Source of the DNA: Candidatus Thiosymbion ectosymbiont of Robbea hypermnestra
GTDB lineage: Bacteria > Pseudomonadota > Gammaproteobacteria > Chromatiales > Chromatiaceae
Assembly: GCA_020443945.1 (NCBI GenBank)
Contig: JAIZWN010000399.1
Location: 1-8,431, forward strand
Length of the DNA stretch: 8,431 bases
Reading direction: 5' to 3'
Each line of letters starts with the position of its first letter. The first letter of the stretch is position 1. Below are positions 1 to 7,900 of this stretch, in pieces. The position numbers and the translations under genes were made by a program. Under the pieces are notes generated by a model. It saw nothing but the letters and a program-made list of their open reading frames with translations, was not told the origin of the DNA and did not search any database.

Positions 1-257
1 GCCGGAATGACGCGGTGGGGGCTGAACGGTTACGGAATCGTGGCTTTGGCTAGCTATGTATATAGGTCCCTAAATTTACCACTACCGTATTTCTACCACT
101 CCTGCACTCGCTATGACAGCAAGGGATGTGTAGCTCGGCGTTCAGAGCCCTCCTGAGGCCTCCACTCCTATGTTGCGACACCCTCTTGGCGGGAAGGTAT
201 CGCAAAAGGGGAGGGCGCGCCATAGGCCGTCGGCTCGCTTGCGGGCCAAGAGCCCGC

Positions 258-351
258 GTAGGGTGAGATTGCCTCGACAGGGGCGACGAACCCCAACGGC
301 TTTGGGTTGACCGGGCGATTTGCTGGGATTCGCAAGCTCACCCCAGCCTAC
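258..351 (-). repeat. MITE-like dispersed repeat, left copy
   Basis: This is the reverse-complement counterpart of 8316-8406. An 18-nt identity (288-305 against 8356-8373) sits in a longer alignment with a few substitutions and small gaps. The right-hand terminus CTCACCCCAGCCTAC resembles the start of the other copy. The outer left end (GTAGGGTGAG) is shortened relative to the right copy's GGTTGGGGTGAG. It looks like a degenerate member of the widespread GTTGGGGTGAGC-type palindromic repeats; that family assignment is from memory. Confidence 0.75.
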
Positions 352-370
352 TGTGGTCCGTGCCCACCCA

Positions 371-392
371 GCCGGCAAGATGCCGGCGGTCC
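371..392 (+). repeat. Short palindromic dispersed repeat (GCCGGC hairpin)
   Basis: GCCGGC (371-376), AAGAT, GCCGGC (382-387) form a short perfect hairpin followed by GGTCC. The reverse strand read as protein gives TAGILPAG, a familiar spurious peptide from a repeat found across many proteobacterial and other genomes. It is non-coding. Confidence 0.6.
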
Positions 393-442
393 CGGAGAGA
401 TGAAAAAGGCGTGTTTCTGCGATCAGCGTGCAACGAGCAAAG

Positions 443-492
443 TTGCCGTCCCTGGACGACGGCAGATTCCGGGGTCCCACCCGGAATGACGG
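443..492 (+). repeat. Dispersed repeat (CCGTCCCTGG ... CCGGAATGACGG type), left copy
   Basis: It begins TTGCCGTCCCTGG (443-455), continues AGATTCC (464-470) and ends CCGGAATGACGG (481-492). The start and the AGATTC core recur in the same orientation at 8093-8116. The terminal CCGGAATGA also occurs at 2-10 and, inverted, at 591-599, so the 3' flank of the operon is rich in fragments of this family. Confidence 0.6.
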
Positions 493-620
493 TGAGGTGC
501 TGGGCTTTTGTTCTTCACGGACCCGATACGCTGTGGATCAAACCAACCACACGACACTGTTTCGCCGGCATACACCAAACGATCAAGCCATCATTCCGGC
601 ATCGCCCTGGTTTTTTTCCA

Positions 621-2843
621 TCAGGCCTCGACCGCCGGGGCGTTCTGGAATAAGCCACCCCCGGTGTGGCAGTTGCGGCCAAGCAGGAGTGGGCCGTGCT
701 GGCTGGCTACGAAGGACAGACGCAGGTGGGCCGATAATCCGCCACGGGGTCCTTCGGTCGAGTCGATCACTTCGATTGTCGGTTCGGGAAACCCGCGCCG
801 GTGAGTCTCCCGAAGTAGGTCTTGCTTCAGGGCATCTGTCACGCTCGCGCGTTTGGCATGCCGCGTGGGATGAAACTCGGTGACGCTTTCCCAGCATTTC
901 GCGGGGGCGAACAGCGGGTCGCTCTCGGGATCGATCGAATCCGGGAGGAGCTTGAGCAAACCAGCGGTTCCCGCCCGTAGCTCGGAGAATCCATCCAACG
1001 CCGCGTCTAGGGTTTTGATGGCATTGCGCTCTTTACTCGTGGCTTGGCGGTTCTGGAGCCGATGGGGGGCGACGATCAGCAGCCGGTTACGTGGCAGGTC
1101 GGCAATGAAGGCCAGATGCCGGTGGTCCCCGCGACGCAAGGGTTCGCCCGTGACTTCATGCCCGGTGAAAAACTCCGGCAAGGGTTCGCGCTTGCCCAGG
1201 GTTTGCTGTACGCGCGCCATTACCGCGCGCCTCAGTGCTCGGGCCAGCTCGATGGGGTCCGCGGGCGATGCCAGTCCCTCGGTTATCCGGTAGGCGAGGA
1301 TGCCTTCGCGGCCCTGTACCGGCGCCATGAGCCCCAGGCCCATGTAGCGGCCATCGCCGATGACCAGGGGTCCCGCGACGGGCTCACGGAAGCCGATCTC
1401 CACATGCCAGAGGTGTTCCGGGGCGAAGCGCGTGTTGTCCGCGAATGGCTTGGCCGGCTGCCCCTTGGCGGTGAAGGGGTCGCGCTGGACGCGCAGGGAG
1501 GCGACCTGTGATGCCACGCCGGCATGTCTCAGGGCCTGGTGTACGGCGGACAACGCCTGGGCCTCCCCGGCCAGGCGTTCGGCGGCGCCCTTCCGGTGGT
1601 CGGGCGCGATGCGTTTGCGCGGCGCCTGTGCCGGAAGTACCGCGGGGGTGACGGTTTGCCAGAGCCGGCTCTTATTAGCCGCTTGCCTGGACTTGGGCGA
1701 GCTCACGCCGAAGTGCCGAAGCATCGCGGTATCCGCCGCGGGTACGAGCCTTGTCTGGGTAACCTCGCCGGTATCAGGGTCGGTTGTTTCGGAGAGCACC
1801 AGGCCGGAGAATGCCCATTCGAGATCGTCCGGGCGTAGCGGGCAATTCACGGGCACCTCCACCAGCACGCGGCGAATGTCCTGATCCGCGTGAAAGTGGC
1901 CGATGGAGGGTAGCGGGAGGATGCGCACCCGACTCGCCTTGTCCGCTTCGGTCGCGTTTCTTCCGATCAGGACGCGCTCGATGCGCGCGGTCTCCTCGGG
2001 CAAGGCCCGCGCAAGACGTTCTCTCGCCGCGTCCCGAAGGTAGAGCACCAACCGGAAGATGTGCTCCTGTGGTTGGGGATCGAACGGGGTTTCCGGGTTG
2101 GTTGTTCGCAGCTCGAACAGGTAGTGGTGGGACGGGCTGTCGTAGGCAATCGAGCGAAAACGAGGCTTAGGGGGCCTGGAAAACAGGACGTTTACCTTTG
2201 CCTTTTCTCTTTTAGTTTCTATCTTATAGTCGAATCGATTGCCGGTCGCGGAGTGGCGGAGCTCCAGGCTGTTCAGGGAGCCGGGCAATGGGCCGTTCAG
2301 CTCGTGTTTTCGATCCCCCCCCGGTGTCGGCCGATAGACCGGACCCCTGTGTCGAGCGAGCCGGGCCTGGGTTTCCTCCTCGTCGAGGAGCTCCCCCCAA
2401 GCCCAGGCCATATCGACGCCGCGGCCCAGTTGGTAAAGACGCTCCGCAAGGTCGCGGATGCGGTGGGCCCGTTGCTGATCGGCGTCGGTATCCTGGAATG
2501 TCCAGGCGTACAGGAAAGGGATCTCGGCCTCGAACAGACGGGGTTTGATGGCCTTGGAAACCTTCTTGGAATATGGCGGGTGTTTGTCGCTGTCGTTGTT
2601 CGGCACGAAGTTGCCGAACCCCTGCCCGTCGCGGGTGGCCGGAGCCGCGATCACGGGCGCCGGCAGGGCCTCCAGCCACTCGAACGCGGCCCGGTCGTCC
2701 GTTGAAATACCCCCGCCTTCGATGGCCCCCGCCACCAGGGCCTGGAACAGCCTCGCGGGAGACGGCGGCCAGTCCGGTATCCCGTGATACCGCCCCTCAT
2801 GAAAGCGGACACCCAGAAGGAGCACGCGATTATTCGGGGGCAT
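621..2843 (-). CDS. csb2: Type I-G Cas5-Cas6 fusion protein Csb2 (GSU0054 family), long form
   Basis: This 740-residue RAMP protein is the last gene of the operon. Csb2 is described as a Cas5-Cas6 fusion expected to process pre-crRNA and cap the 5' handle. The N-terminus LLLGVRFHEGRYHGIPDWPP (8-27) followed by SPARLFQALVAGA (28-40) is diagnostic. Two similar modules follow. Residues 395-505 run from WQTVTPAVLP to the glycine-rich GPLVIGDGRYMGLGL. Residues 651-732 run from WESVTEFHPTRH to GPLLLGRNCHTGGGLF. Between them is a histidine-rich segment FFTGHEVTGEPLRRGDHRHL (558-577) with H562, H574 and H576, candidates for the RNA-cleavage site. The start MPPNNRVLLL at 2843 has AGAGGAA 7 nt upstream. 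A longer frame to 2924 adds an arginine-rich tail that lies inside csb1 and is rejected. The protein looks longer than the roughly 500-residue members I recall, but I cannot check that. Confidence 0.93.
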   Translation of the reverse strand: MPPNNRVLLLGVRFHEGRYHGIPDWPPSPARLFQALVAGAIEGGGISTDDRAAFEWLEALPAPVIAAPATRDGQGFGNFVPNNDSDKHPPYSKKVSKAIKPRLFEAEIPFLYAWTFQDTDADQQRAHRIRDLAERLYQLGRGVDMAWAWGELLDEEETQARLARHRGPVYRPTPGGDRKHELNGPLPGSLNSLELRHSATGNRFDYKIETKREKAKVNVLFSRPPKPRFRSIAYDSPSHHYLFELRTTNPETPFDPQPQEHIFRLVLYLRDAARERLARALPEETARIERVLIGRNATEADKASRVRILPLPSIGHFHADQDIRRVLVEVPVNCPLRPDDLEWAFSGLVLSETTDPDTGEVTQTRLVPAADTAMLRHFGVSSPKSRQAANKSRLWQTVTPAVLPAQAPRKRIAPDHRKGAAERLAGEAQALSAVHQALRHAGVASQVASLRVQRDPFTAKGQPAKPFADNTRFAPEHLWHVEIGFREPVAGPLVIGDGRYMGLGLMAPVQGREGILAYRITEGLASPADPIELARALRRAVMARVQQTLGKREPLPEFFTGHEVTGEPLRRGDHRHLAFIADLPRNRLLIVAPHRLQNRQATSKERNAIKTLDAALDGFSELRAGTAGLLKLLPDSIDPESDPLFAPAKCWESVTEFHPTRHAKRASVTDALKQDLLRETHRRGFPEPTIEVIDSTEGPRGGLSAHLRLSFVASQHGPLLLGRNCHTGGGLFQNAPAVEA

Positions 2844-4035
2844 TCTCTGCTTCCTCTTTCTTCGCGAGCAGATTTTTGGCCTCCTTGAGATCGAACTTGT
2901 ACGAGAGCTGTTCCGGCCAGCCATTCTTGAAGGGCTCGACCGCCGTTTTTGCGTAATCGAGCAAAATGGCCTGGGCCGCGTCCGAGCTTATCTCGAGCGG
3001 GGTCGGCTCTCCCCGCCTGGGCACGCTGTTCCAGATATCCCGATCGTCCGCGAATCTCAGATGGCAGCCCTCACGGAGATACAAGTCCAATTCGGCGGAG
3101 GCCGCCAGGAGCGAGAGCGCAAGCAGATAGCGCCGGATGTTCTTTGTCTCTTGTGCGTCCGCTCCCTGGAGGGCGCGTAGCGCGACCAGATTTACCGTAA
3201 CCTCACGGATGATCTCGCCACGCGAAACGACACCGCCGAGCACACGGCGTTCAGGGTTTGGGGATCCATCTCGATACTCGTGCATGTGCTTCCGAGCCGT
3301 TGTGCCGACCTTTCTGAAAATGGCGGGTGCATCCGCGAATCCTTTTTCAGAAAGCTTGACATTCTGTTTCTTCTTTTTGAGCTCTTCCACCTTGTCTTTC
3401 AGTGCCCCTTTTTGTTCATCTTCCAGCGATTTCCAGACCGAGTTGAACTGAGCGGCGGTATGGAGCGGCTCCACATCCCAGGCCCGAATGATGGAGCGGA
3501 CCAGCCGCGGGCGCTTTTCCGCGGAATTGCCCCGCGAATCCCAGACGCCGAATACCAGGGAGGTGGGGGCGATCCGGCAGAGTGGCCCGGCGTCCCCCCG
3601 TTGGCTCAGGGCGGCGAACGCCTCGGCGATGTGCACCGCCAGCTCGGGGGACGAATGGACCACGGCATCCGCGCTCCGATGGGCAAGATCGAGCAGGGAG
3701 ACCTTCTTGGTGTACTCACCGTCTTCCTGCTTTTCCGACTTTTTCGAATAGAGCTCGATTTCGATCTGGGGAACCAGTTTGGAGTATTTGTCTTTCTTGA
3801 ACAGGGGCTCGAGCCGGTTGGCCTGTGAGCCTACGCTGTCGATCATGGCGACGCGGGTGCCGTCCGACAGGGTATCGATGTTGTAGCCGATGTCGGCATA
3901 GGTGGGCGGGAAGATCACGCCCTGCTCACCCTCGACGGGGATGAGTCTCTGTCGCAGGTGAAGCGCGACCGGACCTCGGGAATCGTCGGCCCAGGAATCG
4001 ATGAGGTCGTTGGTGAGTGTGTTGGGACCAGTCAT
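2830..4035 (-). CDS. csb1: Type I-G Cas7 backbone protein Csb1 (GSU0053 family)
   Basis: This 401-residue RAMP protein is the Cas7 subunit that polymerises along the crRNA spacer. Signature stretches are IFPPTYADIGY (41-51), DSVGSQANRLEP (66-77), LDLAHRSADAVV (115-126), APTSLVFGVWDSRG (156-169), RPRLVRSIIRAWDVEPL (175-191) and LGGVVSRGEIIREVTVNL (266-283). The order and wording fit Csb1/GSU0053 closely. The start chosen is MTGPNTLTND at 4035: it forms an ATGA overlap with the csb3 stop and has GAGGAA about 8 nt upstream. A longer in-frame extension to 4143 exists but runs through csb3 coding sequence with non-family residues. A lysine-rich, probably helical stretch lies at 206-231. The C-terminus overlaps the csb2 start by 14 nt, so synthesis of the two RAMP proteins is likely coupled. 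Confidence 0.95.
   Translation of the reverse strand: MTGPNTLTNDLIDSWADDSRGPVALHLRQRLIPVEGEQGVIFPPTYADIGYNIDTLSDGTRVAMIDSVGSQANRLEPLFKKDKYSKLVPQIEIELYSKKSEKQEDGEYTKKVSLLDLAHRSADAVVHSSPELAVHIAEAFAALSQRGDAGPLCRIAPTSLVFGVWDSRGNSAEKRPRLVRSIIRAWDVEPLHTAAQFNSVWKSLEDEQKGALKDKVEELKKKKQNVKLSEKGFADAPAIFRKVGTTARKHMHEYRDGSPNPERRVLGGVVSRGEIIREVTVNLVALRALQGADAQETKNIRRYLLALSLLAASAELDLYLREGCHLRFADDRDIWNSVPRRGEPTPLEISSDAAQAILLDYAKTAVEPFKNGWPEQLSYKFDLKEAKNLLAKKEEAENAPE
2851..2857 (-). promoter_or_regulatory. Ribosome binding site of csb2
   Basis: The minus-strand sequence reads AGAGGAA, 7 nt before ATG at 2843, inside the 3' end of csb1. It supports MPPNNR as the csb2 start over the upstream arginine-rich extension. 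Confidence 0.75.
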
Positions 4036-4937
4036 AGGTTGGATTCCTCGATAACGTCTGTGATGCAACGGGCTTGGTTTTCCTGGCCCGGCCAGCTCAG
4101 GTGCATGGCAAAGGTGCGGGAGGGAAATCCGAAGTTTGCGCAACCCAGCGCGGCGCGCAGGAAGATCGGATCAATCAGGTCGGAGTCCCCGGCCAGGCCC
4201 AACACACCGTAGCGATACTTGAGCTTCTCGATGCGCTTGGGTCTGGCATTCGTGAGCCCGATTGCCGCGAGCAGCTCGACGATCGGGAATCCCACCATGG
4301 TCATCAGGTCCTTGTGGTCATTAGGAGAGAACCCCGTGTCGATGGCGATGTAGTCGCGTCGCCAATCGAAGCGGAAGCTGTTGCTCTGGGGGGCGCTGAA
4401 GGCAAAGGGATCGCCGGCGATCTGTTCGACCCCCTTTTTGATCTCATCGCGAAAGAGCTGGATGGCGTCTCTGGCCAGGGCCGCGCCCGGATAACCACCG
4501 GCGCCCGCCCAGAACTTCACATTATCTCGGTAGACAGTGGCATCCCCCCAGTAATCGATCATAAGTTCCTGCTTCTCATTTTCAGGAACCCGATTAGTGA
4601 GTATCGCCGGCAGGGTGGCCGGGCTGTTCGGCTTCTTGATCGGAAAGATAGTTTCTTCTGCGACTTGTCGTGTCTTTACGTCCCATTTCTCCGTACTCAA
4701 TTCGGCTGCTTGCGGCGTCAGTGATTCGACGGTCGAGCCCGCCAGAAACCTGAGGATAGTCTCGAATGGGGATGGGTCTTTGGGCGTTCGCAGGAGAAAT
4801 CTGGTATCGGCCGGGTCACCCCAGTCGAATCCCCCCTGGACGTCACCGAGCAGCTGTTCGGCCGCTTCCAGAAAGCCGAGACAGGCAAAGACCTGACCGG
4901 GGTTGAACAGATCGACGGGAATGGAGACTTGCGCCAT
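4032..4937 (-). CDS. csb3: Type I-G Cas8-like large subunit, Csb3/GSU0052 family
   Basis: This 301-residue protein lies between cas3 and cas7, the position of the large subunit in type I-G operons. In type I systems this subunit helps recognise target DNA and recruit Cas3; that role here is inferred from family and position. Visible family-like features are an N-terminal LFNPGQVFACLGFLEAAEQL (10-29), FDWGDPADTRFLLRTP (37-52), FWAGAGGYPGAAL (142-154), the conserved-looking FRFDWRRDYIAIDTGFSPND (188-207) and PIVELLAAIGLTNARPKR (218-235). There are no nuclease or helicase motifs, signal peptide or membrane segment. At about 300 residues it is much smaller than Cas8 of other type I subtypes, as I recall is normal for this branch. 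The start overlaps the cas3 stop (TGATG), with a strong AAGGAG 8 nt upstream. The alternative large subunit of related systems, Csx17, is much longer and does not fit. Confidence 0.85.
   Translation of the reverse strand: MAQVSIPVDLFNPGQVFACLGFLEAAEQLLGDVQGGFDWGDPADTRFLLRTPKDPSPFETILRFLAGSTVESLTPQAAELSTEKWDVKTRQVAEETIFPIKKPNSPATLPAILTNRVPENEKQELMIDYWGDATVYRDNVKFWAGAGGYPGAALARDAIQLFRDEIKKGVEQIAGDPFAFSAPQSNSFRFDWRRDYIAIDTGFSPNDHKDLMTMVGFPIVELLAAIGLTNARPKRIEKLKYRYGVLGLAGDSDLIDPIFLRAALGCANFGFPSRTFAMHLSWPGQENQARCITDVIEESNL
4044..4049 (-). promoter_or_regulatory. Ribosome binding site of csb1
   Basis: The minus-strand sequence reads GAGGAA, 8 nt before ATG at 4035, inside the end of csb3. It decides the csb1 start in favour of MTGPNT over the longer in-frame option. 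Confidence 0.75.
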
Positions 4938-7900
4938 CAGTCGGTCTCCTTGCTGTTGGCTGATGATTTTTTCTCATCGTTATCGCGGGAGGCCTGCTGA
5001 TCGGCCGCGCGCAGCAGGGATTCCCACCAGGCCAGCCCCCACGGCCCCCAACGCTTCTGGAGTCGCACGAAGCGTAGCGCGACCTCGCGGGCGCGGGACT
5101 CCAGCCGGGAAGGCGGCGCGTCTTCGCAACCTCCCGTGGAAATGACAGGGCGTGCCTGGCCGTGATGCGCGGCGATGAGATGCTGGACAAGCTCCTGAAT
5201 ATCCTCCGGGATGGATTGGAAATCCGGGTCCTTTTCCACCTGGGGCAGGGAGCCGAATTCGTGGCGGTAACCGGCCAGGAGATGCACGTTTACGGGTCCC
5301 CTGGTCTTGGCGTATGGGCCATTACCACGGGGGGCATTGAAAGCGCGTTGCCAGCGTTCCGCCGCTTTACCCCGGTCGTGCAGTCGGGCCGCGATCTCGA
5401 GTACCCTCGAATAGGGCTCGGGCAAATCGAGCCGTTCGGCCAATTCGCGTGCCCTACAGGCTGCCCATTCCTGATGCTCCTTCAAGATTTGTTCCCGACC
5501 GACCCTAGTGATCGAACGATCATTTTCATTCGCCGCGTCGGATTGCCACTTATCGACAATAAGCCAGCGCGTAACCTCTCCTTCATCCGTTTGCTCCGCT
5601 ACGAATCGAAAGCGTTCCCGCCACGGCGTATCAGACTTCTTATCCTGATTGTGGTCATCGGACGCCCCTCGGGTGTGCGCATCCCGATCATCGGTAGGCG
5701 TACCAGTCTTCTTGTGATCGGGGCTATCGGAGGGGACGCTATGCACTCTGAAACGGATCACAGGCGGCGTGGGCACCTTCTTTGCTGTGTTCGAATTCTC
5801 CGCCGGCGGACTCGGTATCGCTCTGCGCCAGCAAGGAGTTGCGGACGCACTCCCTGCCTTGCTCGAATCCTCTTCCGTTTCCAGCCAATTTTTACCATCG
5901 TCGACCGTTCGGGGCCGGTCCTTCTGCTTATGGTCGACCATCCCTTCATCGTCGAGGCCTCCCATGCGCCAATCGACAACCAAGGTTGTCCCTGGAAGGC
6001 GTCGCAGGAGATATTCCTTGAGGGATTGTCTGGCCTTGGTATCCGTTGCACGGAGCTCCTCCAGGGTCCACCGTTGTCGAAGATCATTGGCCGGAGAGAA
6101 TGCGTAGGCCACCGTGTCCGTGCCGCGGAGTGATTGTTCAGTCTCGGCCTCGTTCGTGGAGCTCGGGGGCGTGTCGTCCGCAGCCGATGTCGATTCTTCG
6201 TTTGGCTGGTCGTTTTTGTGCTCCGGGATGGCCTTCGCACGGGCCAGCAGCCAATCCACGACCCGGTAGGTCTCCGTCTCCAGCCGCTCACTGGTGTGGG
6301 GAGGGGCCGCCTCGAAAAAGGCCTCGATCTCCTGGTCCTTGACCGCTATGCCCTTGGTTCGGACGGGCAGATATCGGCGCCAGACCACGGCGGTCTGTGG
6401 ATCATCATCCACCCAACCCCGGAGCCAGGGGCCGACCTCGGGCCGCCCAGTGTGTTCCTTCAAGGAGGTCATGGACCAGGCATCCACCAGGGGTCGGGTG
6501 AGTGCCGGGCGGAGCGGCTCCGGGGTCGTCGCATCGTCGATCAGTGCTTGTAGTTCCAAGTCATGCTCAGCGCGGCGCTTCAAAGACCGCAAGGCGCCGG
6601 GACTGACATCAATCAGGCCATCGTCTTTCCTCTTTGGCAGCCTATCGAGCAGCCGGTGCACCGTCGTATGCTGTTGAGCTGTCTTCTCTTCTCCCGGCGT
6701 CGGCTTGCCGACCTTTTTAGGCTTCGGCGGTCCGGGATCGATGACCAGGACCCGCGCATCGCCCTCGCCCCGTCGGTTCACCCGACCGAGCCGTTGTACC
6801 ATGCGCTCCCAGGCCACGAGATCGCAGACCATATGGTCCGCGTCCAGATCGACCCCGACCTCCCCCGCCGAGGTGGCAATCAGAAAATACTTCTTCTTCG
6901 GCTCCTCGTCGTCGCGTTTATCGTCCTTGGCGATAAAGCCCATTTTCTGGAGACGCTCTCGCGCCTTCTCACGCTCGAACACACGGCGGGCGCCCACGAA
7001 AAGTTTCGGAGGGGCGACATCTCCGTCCGTCTGGTCTTTCTTCTTGAGCTTCTCGATTTCGGCCTGGGTTTTTTCCGCCGTATCACGGCTGTTACAAAAC
7101 AGGATGCACCGAACGGGGAGTTGGCGGTTGGCGCAGAGATTCCAGGCGGCCTCAGCCAGCTTGATCGGCAATGATTTTTCATCCTGGATAGGATGGAATT
7201 CGAGTCCCTTTTTGGCATCCAGCCGTTGCTTTGTAACGGAATGCTCCAGGTGAGGCTCTTCCAGGTCTGAATCTTCCAACCGGAAAACCCTGTCCGTATC
7301 CCCGCGCCCCGTTGCCGTAACGGGACGCTTTAGGTGAGGCTCTTCGTGATCTGAACGCTCGCGCCCGGTGGCCGATAGGGATAGCAGCCTGAATGGCGGA
7401 ATCAGTTTATCGTCGCTTTGGCCACGCGGGCCGAGCTCGCCGGAATCTCGCGCGATAGCCTCGATAAGTCTCTCAAAGGGTGGGACCAGGTGGGATTCAT
7501 CCAACACGACCAGCGTATCCACGCCCAGCAGCCCGGCATGATAGGGCCGCATCTTGCGGGAAACGCCGTAGCCCTCGAACAGCAGCCGCGAGCCGATCAT
7601 ATCCACCGTGCCCACGACAATAGCCGGGGTGCCGGGATCCTCCTGCCATTCCCGGTTATCGACATGCTGCCCCCGCAGGGTCGAGATGGGGAGAGAACAC
7701 CCGGCAAGATCCAGGTCAGCCTTGAGAGAGCTGGCCACGTCCCCTTCACCATCCAACCTCTCCCGCAGTTCCAGCGCGAAATCGGTTGCCTGATCCACCA
7801 CGGCGCGGCGATCCACCACATAGACCAGACGTCTCGGCAATGCCTTGCCCTTGTGCCGGGCGCGGGCAATGAGCCACAAGGCCATGACCGCCGTTTTGCC

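Larger units (their letters stand above)
1..620. other. Non-coding flank downstream of the cas operon
   Basis: No convincing gene is seen. The short open frames here translate to repeat-derived or compositionally odd peptides without recognisable domains. The stretch holds the MITE-like copy (258-351), the GCCGGC hairpin (371-392), the 443-492 repeat and further CCGGAATGA fragments at 2-10 and 591-599. A more AT-rich patch lies at about 50-115. No strong rho-independent terminator follows the csb2 stop. No cas4, cas1, cas2 or regular CRISPR array is present. Confidence 0.7.

Noticed and set aside
142..480. 112-codon minus-strand open frame in the left flank
   Set aside because: It crosses the MITE-like repeat and the GCCGGC hairpin and includes TAGILPAG, a known kind of spurious repeat translation.
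1..620. Possible CRISPR array from recurring CCGGAATGA motifs (2, 481, and inverted at 591)
   Set aside because: Copies are irregularly spaced, short and in both orientations, which fits dispersed repeats rather than an array.
2844..2924. Upstream in-frame extension of csb2
   Set aside because: The arginine- and serine-rich 27 residues are the shadow of csb1 coding sequence. The ATG at 2843 has a proper Shine-Dalgarno and gives the family N-terminus.
4036..4143. Upstream in-frame extension of csb1
   Set aside because: The extra 36 residues run through csb3 coding sequence, have no family similarity, and the ATG at 4035 has a good GAGGAA and an ATGA overlap.
5162..6133. 323-codon plus-strand open frame opposite cas3
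   Set aside because: It lies wholly antisense to the well-supported cas3 frame, has no recognisable domain, and reflects GC-rich codon usage. Other plus-strand frames opposite csb2, csb1 and csb3 are rejected for the same reason.
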